From NCBI GenBank assembly GCA_049613665.1, contig JBMZCV010000084.1, positions 1-20,437 of the forward strand: a stretch of DNA of 20,437 nt, in the 5' to 3' direction. Below the pieces are notes generated by a model, which was given only the letters and a program-made list of their open reading frames with translations, was not told where the DNA came from and searched no databases. The position numbers were made by a program, and so were the translations under genes. The DNA is from JBMZCV01 sp049613665 (lineage in GTDB: Bacteria; Bacteroidota; Bacteroidia; Chitinophagales; UBA2359). Of this stretch, positions 7,490 to 15,470 are shown in pieces (positions within the stretch are counted from its first letter, which is position 1; the number at the start of each line of letters is the position of its first letter).

Positions 7490-8779
7490 ATGAAGTTATT
7501 TAAATTTTACTTTCAACTAGCTGTTATTGCTGCCTTATTGCCTATCTTTACGGCTTCGGCACAAGACGATGTCTATTATACACCTAGCAATAGTAGCACT
7601 ACAACCGATGATAATGGTAATACTTATATTACCAATAATTATTACAATAGTGATAATAATAATAATGAAGAGTATGTCTATTATGACGACAATGACTACG
7701 ATTATTATTACTCTTCTCGAATAAGACGTTTCAACAATCCTTACAATGGTTTCGGATATTATGGAGGTTGTTATACCGATAGATATTGGTATTCGCCAAA
7801 CCCTAACAATTGGGGATATAGTATTTATAACGACCCATTTTATTCACCGTACAATTATGGCCCTTCATTTTCGATGAGTTGGGGCTGGGGACATTCAATT
7901 TATCGTCCTTGGAGATGGAATAGAAACAGATGGCACAATCCGTGGAGTTATCACCATCACAACAATTCATTTTATCACAATGCTTATGTGAATAGCTATT
8001 ACGCACCAAATCCGTATAGCCCAACAACTGTATATGTGTATAATGATTATGACCACTCGACCAACAGCTATCAGACTGAAACAGTATCTAACAGCAATAC
8101 GCATTATGGCCCACGCACCGACCGCTCAGGTTACGGTAGTGGCAGTTCGTATGGCGATCGTCCAGATTATGCAACAGGTAGTGGAGCAAATTCTAATGAT
8201 GATGGCACAGGCAAGCAAGGCGATAGAGGTAATAATACAAATATTTCTTCTGTGCCAAATCAAGTTTTTACGCCTATCACACCTAGCACAACTTACGAAA
8301 CTAAATCTCGCACAAACAAAGGCGATATTTATTCGGAAGGAAAAGTGGTTGGACAGCCAAATACTTACGATTATAACAAGCCAGCGAGTAAGCCAGAATA
8401 TACAGATACATATATCAAAAAAGATACTTACTATCAGCAAAAGCCAGCTACAAATGCTCCTACTTCCAATACCAAAAAAGATGATGATAGACGCATTAAA
8501 GTAGCTCCAAAATATAACGATAACAAAAAAGACAAAAATAATAAATATCAGCAGAAGCCAAGTTATAACTCAAAACCTAAAGGAAAATCCTCAAAACCAA
8601 AAAGTTATAATAGCGGCTCTTCAAAAAAGAAAGGTTCTAGTTATAGCAGAAGCAACAGCAGTTCTTCAAAAAAGAAAGGTTCTAGTTATAGTAAAGGTAG
8701 CAGCAACTCTTCAAAATCGAAAAGCAGCCCAAGCCGTTCAAACAAAAGCAAAAGTTCGAACAAACGTTCTCCACGATAG
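7490..8779 (+). CDS. Secreted Asn/Tyr/Trp-rich low-complexity protein with Lys/Ser-rich tail
   Basis: This 429-aa protein has a clear signal peptide (FQLAVIAALLPIFTASAQ). The mature N-terminal half (about 25-180) is very rich in Asn, Tyr, Asp, Trp and His (TYITNNYYNSDNNNNEEYVY, NNPYNGFGYYGG, MSWGWGHSIYRPWRW). The middle is Ser/Gly/Thr/Pro-rich. The last 90 residues are strongly basic Lys/Ser repeats (SSKKKGSSYSR occurs almost twice; the encoding DNA block near 8619-8645 recurs near 8664-8693). No enzyme domain is visible. The composition suggests an extended surface or matrix protein. It lies 191 bp before an OmpP1/FadL-like gene on the same strand, with a terminator between them. I have no family name for it; function unknown. 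Confidence 0.75.
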   Translation: MKLFKFYFQLAVIAALLPIFTASAQDDVYYTPSNSSTTTDDNGNTYITNNYYNSDNNNNEEYVYYDDNDYDYYYSSRIRRFNNPYNGFGYYGGCYTDRYWYSPNPNNWGYSIYNDPFYSPYNYGPSFSMSWGWGHSIYRPWRWNRNRWHNPWSYHHHNNSFYHNAYVNSYYAPNPYSPTTVYVYNDYDHSTNSYQTETVSNSNTHYGPRTDRSGYGSGSSYGDRPDYATGSGANSNDDGTGKQGDRGNNTNISSVPNQVFTPITPSTTYETKSRTNKGDIYSEGKVVGQPNTYDYNKPASKPEYTDTYIKKDTYYQQKPATNAPTSNTKKDDDRRIKVAPKYNDNKKDKNNKYQQKPSYNSKPKGKSSKPKSYNSGSSKKKGSSYSRSNSSSSKKKGSSYSKGSSNSSKSKSSPSRSNKSKSSNKRSPR

Positions 8780-8812
8780 ACTGTAAGCACAAAAAAACTT
8801 ATTTTATATACT

Positions 8813-8909
8813 GCAAAATGTAAATGTTGCATTTTGCTTGAAAAGACTTCTTATCTGATAAGGCTAATTTATTTTAGCTGAAAAAATTAGATATAGGAGT
8901 CTTTTTTTT
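8813..8909 (+). terminator. Hairpin plus rho-independent terminator
   Basis: A hairpin without a U-run, GCAAAATG/CATTTTGC (8813-8837), is followed by a longer imperfect stem. In the latter, AGACTTCTTATCT (from 8844) pairs with AGATATAGGAGTCT (to about 8901) with a wobble and a bulge, followed by a run of T. The second is the likely terminator of the gene at 7490. Confidence 0.65.
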
Positions 8910-8970
8910 AGCCAAAAATTATTTATTCAAGGCTTCATCCATTCACACACGAAAACAAAAAATATCTAAC

Positions 8971-10461
8971 ATGATAATCACCATCAAAAATAATATTCAC
9001 TTTTTTCTATTTGCACTTGCTCTTATCATGAGCGTTCCTAGCCTTTTTGCACAAAGTCCAAATGATGCTTTGCGATATTCTCAAACTACATTTGGCGGAA
9101 CAGCCAGAAGCATGGGCGTTGCAGGAGCTTTCGGTGCTTTGGGTGGCGATTTTAGTGCTACAAGCAACAATCCTGCAGGTTTGGGCATTTATCAAAAATC
9201 GGAAATTGTTTTTACGCCTTCGCTATTTTTGAGCAATACGGAATCTACTTATTTCGACAAAACAACTACCGACCAAAGAAGTAATTTTAATTTTAATAAT
9301 TTTGGCGTTGTTTTTACAAACAAAGCACGAGAACGCAGAGGAAAAACAAGCAATTGGAGAACAACGACCTTAGCTTTCGGTATGAATCGCCTCGCAAATT
9401 TCAATAGCAGAACTTATATGAGCGGCTACAATACCAACAATTCTATTTCTCAATATTATGCCGAGCGTGCTAATGGAACAACTGCTGCCGCTCTTCGAGA
9501 TGAACTGCCTTTTGATGCAGGTTTGGCATATTGGGTTTATGCCATTAATCCGACCAATACTGCCGAAACTGAATATGCAGCTATCGCCGAAGGAAATGTA
9601 GAACAAGAAGAATTTGGCAATTTTCAGCGTGGAATCGACGAATATACACTTTCTTTTGGTAGCAATTACAAAGATAAGTTGTATTTAGGAGCAACTTTAG
9701 GTATTGATAATGTGCGTTATCGCTCCGAAAAAACATTTCGTGAAACAGATACGGAAAACAATACCGTAGATTTCAACTATTTTGACGTAGAAGATTTTTT
9801 AACAGTTAGCGGCCTTGGAGTTAATGGAAAACTTGGTATGATTTATCGTGCGACCAACTTTTTGCGAGTAGGCGTTGCGGCACATACACCGACTTCTATT
9901 GCCTTGCAAGAAAAATATTCTACCTTGATGAGAAGCGAGTTTGAAAGCTTTACGCCAGATGAAGCGAGTTCGCCAAATGGAGAGTATGAATATAATGTTA
10001 CAACACCGTGGCGATTGGTAGGAAGTGCGGCTTTCCTTCACAAATTTGGCTTTATTTCGATAGACTATGAGTTTGTAGATTATAGCCAAATGCAGTTTTC
10101 GTTTGGCGATAGTGCCGAAGAACGCTCTTTTGCCAGCGACCTAAACAGCACGATTCGCTCTGCCAACAAAGCGGCTTCCAATATCAGAATCGGTAGCGAG
10201 TTGGCCCTCGACAAGTTTCGTGCTAGATTGGGCTATGCTTTTTATGGTTCGCCTTATGTAGATGTGGAAAATGCCAGCCGACAAAGTATCACAGGTGGTT
10301 TGGGTATCAGAGAACAAGGTTTTTTCTTAGATGTGGCTTATGTGCATAGCTTGCAAAATTCGACAAATCAACCTTATCAGTTGTCTAACGAAACGGTGGA
10401 AAGTGCTGTGGTAGATACTAAGAATGGTAATGTGGTTTTGAGTGTTGGGTTTAAGTTTTAG
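8971..10461 (+). CDS. OmpP1/FadL-family-like outer-membrane beta-barrel protein
   Basis: This 496-aa protein has a signal peptide (FLFALALIMSVPSLFAQ). The mature N-terminus carries the hallmark of the OmpP1/FadL/TodX-like group in Bacteroidota (GTARSMGVAGAFGALGGDFS, then NNPAGLGIYQKSEI), followed by alternating beta strands and a final strand ending in aromatic Phe (VVLSVGFKF), typical of BAM-folded barrels. Relatives transport long-chain fatty acids or other hydrophobic compounds. Some Bacteroidota members are labelled hemin receptor, but I see no haem-specific motif. It stands alone behind a terminator, 61 bp from the previous hairpin, and is followed by its own terminator. Substrate unknown. 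Confidence 0.85.
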   Translation: MIITIKNNIHFFLFALALIMSVPSLFAQSPNDALRYSQTTFGGTARSMGVAGAFGALGGDFSATSNNPAGLGIYQKSEIVFTPSLFLSNTESTYFDKTTTDQRSNFNFNNFGVVFTNKARERRGKTSNWRTTTLAFGMNRLANFNSRTYMSGYNTNNSISQYYAERANGTTAAALRDELPFDAGLAYWVYAINPTNTAETEYAAIAEGNVEQEEFGNFQRGIDEYTLSFGSNYKDKLYLGATLGIDNVRYRSEKTFRETDTENNTVDFNYFDVEDFLTVSGLGVNGKLGMIYRATNFLRVGVAAHTPTSIALQEKYSTLMRSEFESFTPDEASSPNGEYEYNVTTPWRLVGSAAFLHKFGFISIDYEFVDYSQMQFSFGDSAEERSFASDLNSTIRSANKAASNIRIGSELALDKFRARLGYAFYGSPYVDVENASRQSITGGLGIREQGFFLDVAYVHSLQNSTNQPYQLSNETVESAVVDTKNGNVVLSVGFKF

Positions 10462-10483
10462 AAATATTTAAATAAGATTTTAG

Positions 10484-10527
10484 TACTCGTCAGTCATAAC
10501 TAAAAATAATGATTGACGAGTATTTTT
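10484..10527. terminator. Terminator between convergent genes
   Basis: TACTCGTCAGTCAT (10484-10497) pairs with ATGATTGACGAGTA (10509-10522), 14 bp with one G-U pair, followed by TTTTTATTATTT on the plus strand. It clearly ends the OmpP1-like gene. The same hairpin lies directly after the stop of the minus-strand gene at 10529, but the U-run on that side is weak. Confidence 0.9.
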
Positions 10528-10528
10528 A

Positions 10529-11377
10529 TTATTTAGTTTCAAAAAAATAAAAATGTGACTTTTGTTTTTTCACTATTCCTGCAATTTCTTTTATCTCTCT
10601 CTGCGTTCTTAATGACTCATTACCTGCAACTAATAGAATTAGTTTATTTTTGTTATATTTTTTTGCATATTCATAAGTAATTTGTCCAATAGTTCGATGA
10701 AGTTCAGACGATTTTAGCAACCCCTTTGCCATTTTTAATTCTATTCCAATGCTTTTTCCTACTTCAACATCTATTTTTGTAGTCTTTAAATCACCTATAC
10801 TAACTTCTGTATCAACACTATGAAATTTACGACTCAAATAATCATAAATTAATTTTTGAAATGCTCTTTCTGTATCCACTTCTTTCAAATCTGTCTCAAG
10901 TTTTTTAATTTCTACGATTATTTTTTTTATAGTCACTTCGTTATCCTTCCAACGTCCCAACGCATCTTTTTTGGTATCTTTTAATCTAATATCGTATTTA
11001 CTTCCAAATAATATTCCTGTTTCAAGAATAAAATTTCCTATTTTGATAATACTGTCTGTAGTAAAAATATTAAATTCTTTTATTTCATCATAGCTTATAT
11101 ATGTTATATCGTTATCCCATTTAGATACTATTTTTCTTAAAAAATCAGTTTTTTCTAAGAATGGGATACCATCTAAATCTTTTTTGCTATTTATTAGTTT
11201 TAAACTATATCCTCCAGACAGAAATGCTTTCTTTATTCTTAAATTTCCCAAATCTCTTACCCCATTTGTTAACTTAATTCTGAGATTTTTGAATTCTTTT
11301 TCAGTAATATTTGTCTTACCTTTTAAAAAATATTGTTGAATAGTTTCTTGTGCTTTAGTTCGTTTGATTTTTGTCAT
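10529..11377 (-). CDS. Hypothetical protein with PD-(D/E)XK nuclease-like C-terminal domain
   Basis: The family of this 282-aa protein is not recognised. The second half has the arrangement of a PD-(D/E)XK endonuclease core: a helix with Glu170 (TERAFQKLIYDYLSRKF), a strand TEVSIG, Asp203 in KIDVEVG, GIELK with Glu213-x-Lys215, and a helix with Gln232 (HRTIGQITYEYAKKYNKNKLILLVAG). The spacing fits D-x9-E-x-K. The first 130 residues contain a basic N-terminus and FLSGGYSLKLINSKKDLDG, and resemble nothing I can name. It is flanked by genes with no evident link, so a defence or repair role would be guesswork. It is a single gene with its own promoter. The nuclease fold is inferred from motif order; activity is not shown. 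Confidence 0.65.
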   Translation of the reverse strand: MTKIKRTKAQETIQQYFLKGKTNITEKEFKNLRIKLTNGVRDLGNLRIKKAFLSGGYSLKLINSKKDLDGIPFLEKTDFLRKIVSKWDNDITYISYDEIKEFNIFTTDSIIKIGNFILETGILFGSKYDIRLKDTKKDALGRWKDNEVTIKKIIVEIKKLETDLKEVDTERAFQKLIYDYLSRKFHSVDTEVSIGDLKTTKIDVEVGKSIGIELKMAKGLLKSSELHRTIGQITYEYAKKYNKNKLILLVAGNESLRTQREIKEIAGIVKKQKSHFYFFETK

Positions 11378-11414
11378 ATTAATAACTGCTTTTTATGTTT
11401 TAAACTGATTCATA

Positions 11415-11445
11415 CAAATCTAAAACATTCCATTCAAATACCCAA
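11415..11445 (-). promoter_or_regulatory. Bacteroidota-type promoter for the nuclease-like gene
   Basis: On the minus strand TTG (11445-11443) is followed after 20 nt by TAGATTTG (11422-11415), an exact fit to TTG-N20-TAnnTTTG. The predicted leader to the ATG at 11377 is about 30 nt, which also supports that start. Confidence 0.65.
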
Positions 11446-11538
11446 GTTTTAATCAAGCTTTTTATTGAAATCTGTCATTGTTTGCGATTTTCTTTCTTTT
11501 TCACAAAAAAAACAAGAATTAAAAACTAATAACTACTC

Positions 11539-12447
11539 TTAATTATTTTTCATAATAACAACCTCCCAGCCACCAACAAAATGATAATGATTATTCAGAA
11601 ATTTGCTTGGCATTTTGAAGCTATGTGAGACCAACCATTTAAAGAAACCTTCTTCAATGCTAGTTTCGACTAGCGAAGTTCGTGATACAAGAATTTGCAA
11701 TTCATTTTCTTGTTTCATAGTGTTTAAAATGGAACTCCAAAACTTATTTCCCATATCAAAAAGATGTCCAGGATATTGGATAGACAGATTAATACCTACT
11801 TTTTTGAATAAAGATTTAAAAGGAAATATGTAAGGTGTTCGAGCATAAAACATTGCGGAGGGCTGCATGACATCGAAAAGTTGAGTGATGATTTTTCGTG
11901 GGCCTTTTACATGTTCCAAAATGGCACTTGCTATCACAAAGTTAGCTTTTTCATCGCTCGGAATAGCTTCAATTGATGGCGAATTATAGATAGAAATTTT
12001 GGCATTGTTGTTTTCTATTGCTATAAAATTTGGGTCAATAACATAAATGTTGATTTTTTCAATTTTGTTATTTGCCAATATATGCTGTGCCAATCCGTAG
12101 CCAATGCTTCCATCGCCGCCGCCGAAATCTAAAATATTAAACACTTCATATTCTTGATTAACGATTGAACAGGCAGCGATTAGATGTTTAATCAACAATT
12201 CTTTTTTGATAGTTGTGTTTCTCGTAGCATCAAAATAGTTAATATAATATTCGTCTAAAATGCTTTGAAAAGGTTGTCTATCGGCATATCCTAAGTGACA
12301 GCTTTTGCAGACTAACGCTTTGACTAAAGGCGATTCTTGAACAATACCAATTGTTTTGCTTTTTTCGGAATCACAAAAAGGACATTTTTTGAAAGCTTTT
12401 TCTAATTCTTCTTCTTTTAAATGAATAACCTTGTTATATATTTTCAT
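11539..12447 (-). CDS. Class I SAM-dependent methyltransferase with N-terminal Cys4 motif
   Basis: This 302-aa protein starts with a zinc-knuckle-like pair, CPFC (Cys22, Cys25) and CKSC (Cys47, Cys50). A Rossmann methyltransferase domain follows: motif I ILDFGGGDGSIGYG (about 105-118), the acidic end of strand 2 in YVIDP (Asp138), and FVIASAILEHVKGP (about 170-183), the motif typical of the Methyltransf_23 group. A Cys4 domain before such a fold is seen in sugar C-methyltransferases and in other small-molecule methyltransferases. The substrate cannot be told here. No sugar-biosynthesis genes are adjacent. A MITE-like element lies within 25 bp upstream of the start codon, so the native promoter must lie inside or beyond it. 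Confidence 0.85.
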   Translation of the reverse strand: MKIYNKVIHLKEEELEKAFKKCPFCDSEKSKTIGIVQESPLVKALVCKSCHLGYADRQPFQSILDEYYINYFDATRNTTIKKELLIKHLIAACSIVNQEYEVFNILDFGGGDGSIGYGLAQHILANNKIEKINIYVIDPNFIAIENNNAKISIYNSPSIEAIPSDEKANFVIASAILEHVKGPRKIITQLFDVMQPSAMFYARTPYIFPFKSLFKKVGINLSIQYPGHLFDMGNKFWSSILNTMKQENELQILVSRTSLVETSIEEGFFKWLVSHSFKMPSKFLNNHYHFVGGWEVVIMKNN

Positions 12448-12461
12448 GTTTGTTTATTGTG

Positions 12462-12627
12462 TTGATTATCAGCTATACTCGTTTTATCAAAAGTTTAAAC
12501 ATACTATTTTTTTAGGCTAAGGCGACCCATATTTGCCTTTTCTATAGTCTATTTTACTGAAAAATAGTATGTTTCCCTTGCCGAAAAATGTTTTTTTTGT
12601 TAAAATGAGAATGGCTGATTGATTATC
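12462..12627 (-). mobile_element. MITE-like element, copy C, complete, with 9-bp flanking direct repeats
   Basis: The element spans 12471-12618 (about 148 bp). The left end reads (TC)AGCTATACTCGTTTTATC and the right end, on the minus strand, TCAGCCATTCTCATTTTAAC; these are imperfect terminal inverted repeats of about 24 bp. TTGATTATC flanks both sides (12462-12470 and 12619-12627). Read on the minus strand, 12582-12507 matches the core of copy B: a GGAAACAyACTATTTTTCA block, AAAATAG, AAAAGGCAAATAT, then GGTCGCCTTAGCC. Its orientation relative to the methyltransferase downstream on the minus strand is the same as that of copies A and B to their downstream genes. I find no TTG/TAnnTTTG promoter pointing out of it. 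Confidence 0.8.
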
Positions 12628-12653
12628 AATGGTTTATAAATTTATTTTTTTAA

Positions 12654-12688
12654 CTAAAAACTAAAAACTAAAAACTAAAAATTAAAAA
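12654..12688. repeat. Heptamer tandem repeat (CTAAAAA)5
   Basis: There are four exact CTAAAAA units and one TTAAAAA unit, immediately downstream of the topoisomerase stop codon, which is itself CTA on the plus strand (12689-12691). The array could vary in length by slippage. A shorter similar stretch lies near 11520. Confidence 0.75.
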
Positions 12689-15226
12689 CTAACTTCCTAT
12701 AATTTCCATTACCAAATCTTTTGTCAAAACCCTTCCTGCTGCTTTTTCTCTGATGAGAGCAAAGGAAAAACGAAAGTCACAGCCACCTTTCCAAAGTGAA
12801 CAGCCATAAGCGGTTTTTCCTTTTACGATATGCCCTTTTTTGCATTTTGGGCAAAACGGATTTTCATTTTTAGCTACTTTTTTAGTTGCTGTTTCAAACT
12901 TTTCAGTACTTGCTTTTTGTGTTTTGGTAGCTTCTTCTTTGCTTTCTGCTACTTCAAGAGAAATATAACAATCATCATCTAAAACTACTCGTGCAGCTAT
13001 TTTTTGGCCATCGGAAACAAAACCTTTGAGCAAACGAGATTTGCCTTTTTTTATGAGCGTAAATACTTGATTTTCAGAGAGCTTCTTTTTGTGGAAAACG
13101 AAAGGAACGACAAAGTCACAGCCAGACTTATAGTTGCTACAACCATACGCCATTTTGCCTTTCAAAATAAAACCTTGCTGACATTTTGGACAATTTACCA
13201 ATTCATTTTTTTGCGTTTTTGTGTCTTTTTGAATTGTGGTTTTTGACGCTTTTCTAGTTGTTTGAGCTTTCAAATTACTTGCTGTTGCTTCTCTTTTTTT
13301 GCCTTTTTCTGTTCCAATTTGAAAACTTTTTTTCTCTTTAAAATTGCCCTTTTTGTAATTGTTTTGCGAGTCGGTAGCAGCTATTTTGCGATAGGTTTTA
13401 TCTTCCAAAACTTCTTGCACCATCTGTTTAATCATGTTTTCCATTTCACTCAAAAACTGCTGTTCACTATATTTTCCATCTTCAATATCTCGCAATTTTG
13501 CTTCCCATTTTCCTGTTAATTCTGCTGATTTTAACAAATTGTTTTTAATAACTCCAATTAGTTCCTTTCCTGTTGTGGTAGGCAGCAGCTTTTTTTTCGC
13601 TCTTCTAATATAATTTCTACGGCACAAAGTTTCAATAATATTGGCTCTCGTCGATGGCCGACCAATTCCATTCGCTTTCATCAAAGCACGCAAAGCTTCG
13701 TCTTCTACTGTTTTTCCTGCTGTTTCCATGCCTTGCAATAGCGTCGCTTCAGTATAATCTTTGGGTGGTTGTGTTTGTTTTTCGAGCAATTCAGGCTTAT
13801 GTTCGCCACTTTCACCTTGTTTAAAAATAGGTAAAATGCGTTCTTCTTTTTTCTTTTTAGCACTTGCTTTTTTGCCTTTCGCTACTGAATTTTCGGTTTT
13901 ATTAGTTGCTGTTTTACTTTCTTTTTTAGGATATAAAACACGCCAGCCAGCTTCCAAAATTTGTTTTCCTGTTGCTTTAAATTTTATGCCGCCAGCTTCG
14001 CCAATAACAGTTGTATGATTTACTAAACAATCTGGATAAAAAGCTGCTATAAAACGCCTAGAGATAGCATCATAAATATTTTTTTCGCCATAACTCAACG
14101 ATTTTGGAGAAACGCCAGTAGGAATGATAGCGTGATGGTCTGTTACTTTAGTGCTATTAAAAACCTTTTTACTTTTTGATATTGGTTTATTCAATAAAGA
14201 TTGTGTAAACTCTTGATAATCAGTCATTTTGGATAAAATGCCTTTGATTTTTCCATACATATCGTTTGGCAAATAAGTCGTATCAACTCTTGGATAAGTA
14301 ACTAATTTCTTTTCGTAAAGCTTCTGAATTTGTTGTAAAGTAAAGTCGGCAGAATAGCCAAATCGCTTGTTTGCGTGAATTTGCAAAGATGTTAAATCAA
14401 ACAAATAAGGAGGTTTTTCTTTGGCTTTCTTTTGGCTTACAGAAAAAATAGTAAAAGGCTTATCTTTCACTTGATTGAAGCATTTTTCGCCTTCTTCTTT
14501 CTTTTTAAATTTGCCTTTTTCCGACTGAAATTTAGCATTTCTATAATTGGTGTGGAGTTCCCAATAAGTTTCAGGTTTAAAATTTTCGATTTCGTGATTT
14601 CGCTTCACGATGAGTGCCAAAGTGGGCGTTTGGACTCGCCCAATAGATAGGAGTTGTTTATAGCCGCCATATTTCAAAGTGTATAAACGAGACGCATTCA
14701 TGCCGAGCAGCCAATCGCCGATAGCACGAGAACGGCCTGCTGCAAAAAGGGCATCGTATTGGCTGGCAGGCTGCAAATTGCGAAAACCATTTCTGATAGC
14801 CTCTTTTGTTAAGGAAGAAATCCAAAGCCGTTTGACAGGTTTTCGGCAGCGAGTGTGCTGCAATACCCAACGCTGAATCAGTTCGCCTTCTTGGCCAGCA
14901 TCACCACAATTGATGATTTCGGTTGCTTTTTGAAAGAGTTTTTTGATAATAGCAAACTGTGATTTTATACCGCTACTTGCTTTTTTATTTTTTGTTTGTA
15001 TGAGTTTTATTTCAAACTTTTCGGGCAACATCGGCAAACTCTCCAATGTCCATCGTTTCCATTCTGGCCGATAGTCATCTGGCATTTTTAGCGTACACAA
15101 ATGCCCAAAAGTCCACGTCACTTGATAGCCATTGCCTTCCCAATAGCCATTTTTTTTGGTTTTTGCTCCCAAAATTCGAGCAATATCGCCCGCTACACTC
15201 GGTTTTTCAGCTATACAAACTTTCAT
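12689..15226 (-). CDS. topB: DNA topoisomerase III (type IA) with two C-terminal zinc ribbons
   Basis: This 845-aa type IA topoisomerase relaxes and decatenates DNA through a transient 5'-phosphotyrosine link. The Toprim domain starts at once (MKVCIAEKPSVAGDIARILG, Glu7) and carries the acidic motif CGDAGQEGELIQRW (Asp109, Glu113; the second Asp of DxDxE is Gly, as in other DAGREGE-type TopB proteins). GRVQTPTLA (about 197-205) precedes the catalytic Tyr311 in LVTYPRVDTTYLP. A long Lys/Ala insert lies at about 433-465, followed by GIGRPSTRANII (520-531). Two Cys4 zinc ribbons, CPKC...YGCSNYKSGC (679-703) and CPKC...YGCSLWKGGC (792-816), are separated by basic linkers. I chose the ATG at 15226 because the family N-terminus starts there and a promoter lies directly upstream. 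An in-frame ATG 117 bp earlier would add a non-homologous stretch. Confidence 0.96.
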   Translation of the reverse strand: MKVCIAEKPSVAGDIARILGAKTKKNGYWEGNGYQVTWTFGHLCTLKMPDDYRPEWKRWTLESLPMLPEKFEIKLIQTKNKKASSGIKSQFAIIKKLFQKATEIINCGDAGQEGELIQRWVLQHTRCRKPVKRLWISSLTKEAIRNGFRNLQPASQYDALFAAGRSRAIGDWLLGMNASRLYTLKYGGYKQLLSIGRVQTPTLALIVKRNHEIENFKPETYWELHTNYRNAKFQSEKGKFKKKEEGEKCFNQVKDKPFTIFSVSQKKAKEKPPYLFDLTSLQIHANKRFGYSADFTLQQIQKLYEKKLVTYPRVDTTYLPNDMYGKIKGILSKMTDYQEFTQSLLNKPISKSKKVFNSTKVTDHHAIIPTGVSPKSLSYGEKNIYDAISRRFIAAFYPDCLVNHTTVIGEAGGIKFKATGKQILEAGWRVLYPKKESKTATNKTENSVAKGKKASAKKKKEERILPIFKQGESGEHKPELLEKQTQPPKDYTEATLLQGMETAGKTVEDEALRALMKANGIGRPSTRANIIETLCRRNYIRRAKKKLLPTTTGKELIGVIKNNLLKSAELTGKWEAKLRDIEDGKYSEQQFLSEMENMIKQMVQEVLEDKTYRKIAATDSQNNYKKGNFKEKKSFQIGTEKGKKREATASNLKAQTTRKASKTTIQKDTKTQKNELVNCPKCQQGFILKGKMAYGCSNYKSGCDFVVPFVFHKKKLSENQVFTLIKKGKSRLLKGFVSDGQKIAARVVLDDDCYISLEVAESKEEATKTQKASTEKFETATKKVAKNENPFCPKCKKGHIVKGKTAYGCSLWKGGCDFRFSFALIREKAAGRVLTKDLVMEIIGS

Positions 15227-15249
15227 TTTTATCTTTATTTTTTGTCCGT

Positions 15250-15257
15250 CAAAGATA
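15250..15257 (-). promoter_or_regulatory. Probable -7 promoter element of topB
   Basis: On the minus strand TATCTTTG fits TAnnTTTG exactly, 23 nt before the chosen ATG. A TTG at the usual -33 distance is not clear (TTTG occurs slightly too far upstream). Since transcription would start inside the longer ORF, it supports the start at 15226. Confidence 0.5.
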
Positions 15258-15352
15258 CAAACAAAAAATAAAATGTCTTTGTCCAAATCAACTTTTAGCC
15301 TAAAAAGCCATTTTCTAAAAGTAAAGTGCGAAAAGTCAGCCAAATATCACAT

Positions 15353-15404
15353 AAAAAAAACAGCACTCACTATTTTTCTGGCAAAAAAATAGCAAATACT
15401 GTTT
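15353..15404 (-). terminator. Rho-independent terminator of the PKD protein gene
   Basis: On the minus strand AAACAG (15404-15399) pairs with CTGTTT (15363-15358), and inside it CTATTTTT pairs with AAAAATAG across a short loop, with a 6x6 internal loop between. A run of T follows (15360-15353). It separates the small secreted protein gene from topB. Confidence 0.6.
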
Positions 15405-15470
15405 GTAAAACAAAATAAAAATATATCTTGTTTTATTACAATTATGGTCTATCAATAAATATTTTACTTT

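Noticed and set aside
8034..8504. ORF of 156 aa inside the Asn/Tyr-rich gene
   Set aside because: It is a frame-shifted shadow of the low-complexity coding region, lying fully inside a gene with a signal peptide and an upstream start.
10529..12447. Restriction-modification pair made of the nuclease-like gene and the methyltransferase
   Set aside because: The methyltransferase has LEHV and Cys4 motifs of small-molecule methyltransferases and lacks DPPY/NPPF-type or PC-type DNA methylase motifs, and the nuclease-like gene has its own promoter.
14896..14912. Apparent loss of the second Asp in the TopB Toprim DxDxE motif (DAGQE)
   Set aside because: DAGREGE/DAGQEGE is a known variant of the TopB subfamily, so it is not evidence of inactivation.
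12689..15343. Longer topB reading frame starting at 15343
   Set aside because: The extra 39 residues do not fit the family N-terminus, which starts exactly at MKVCIAEKPS, and the -7 promoter element at 15250-15257 would lie inside the extension.
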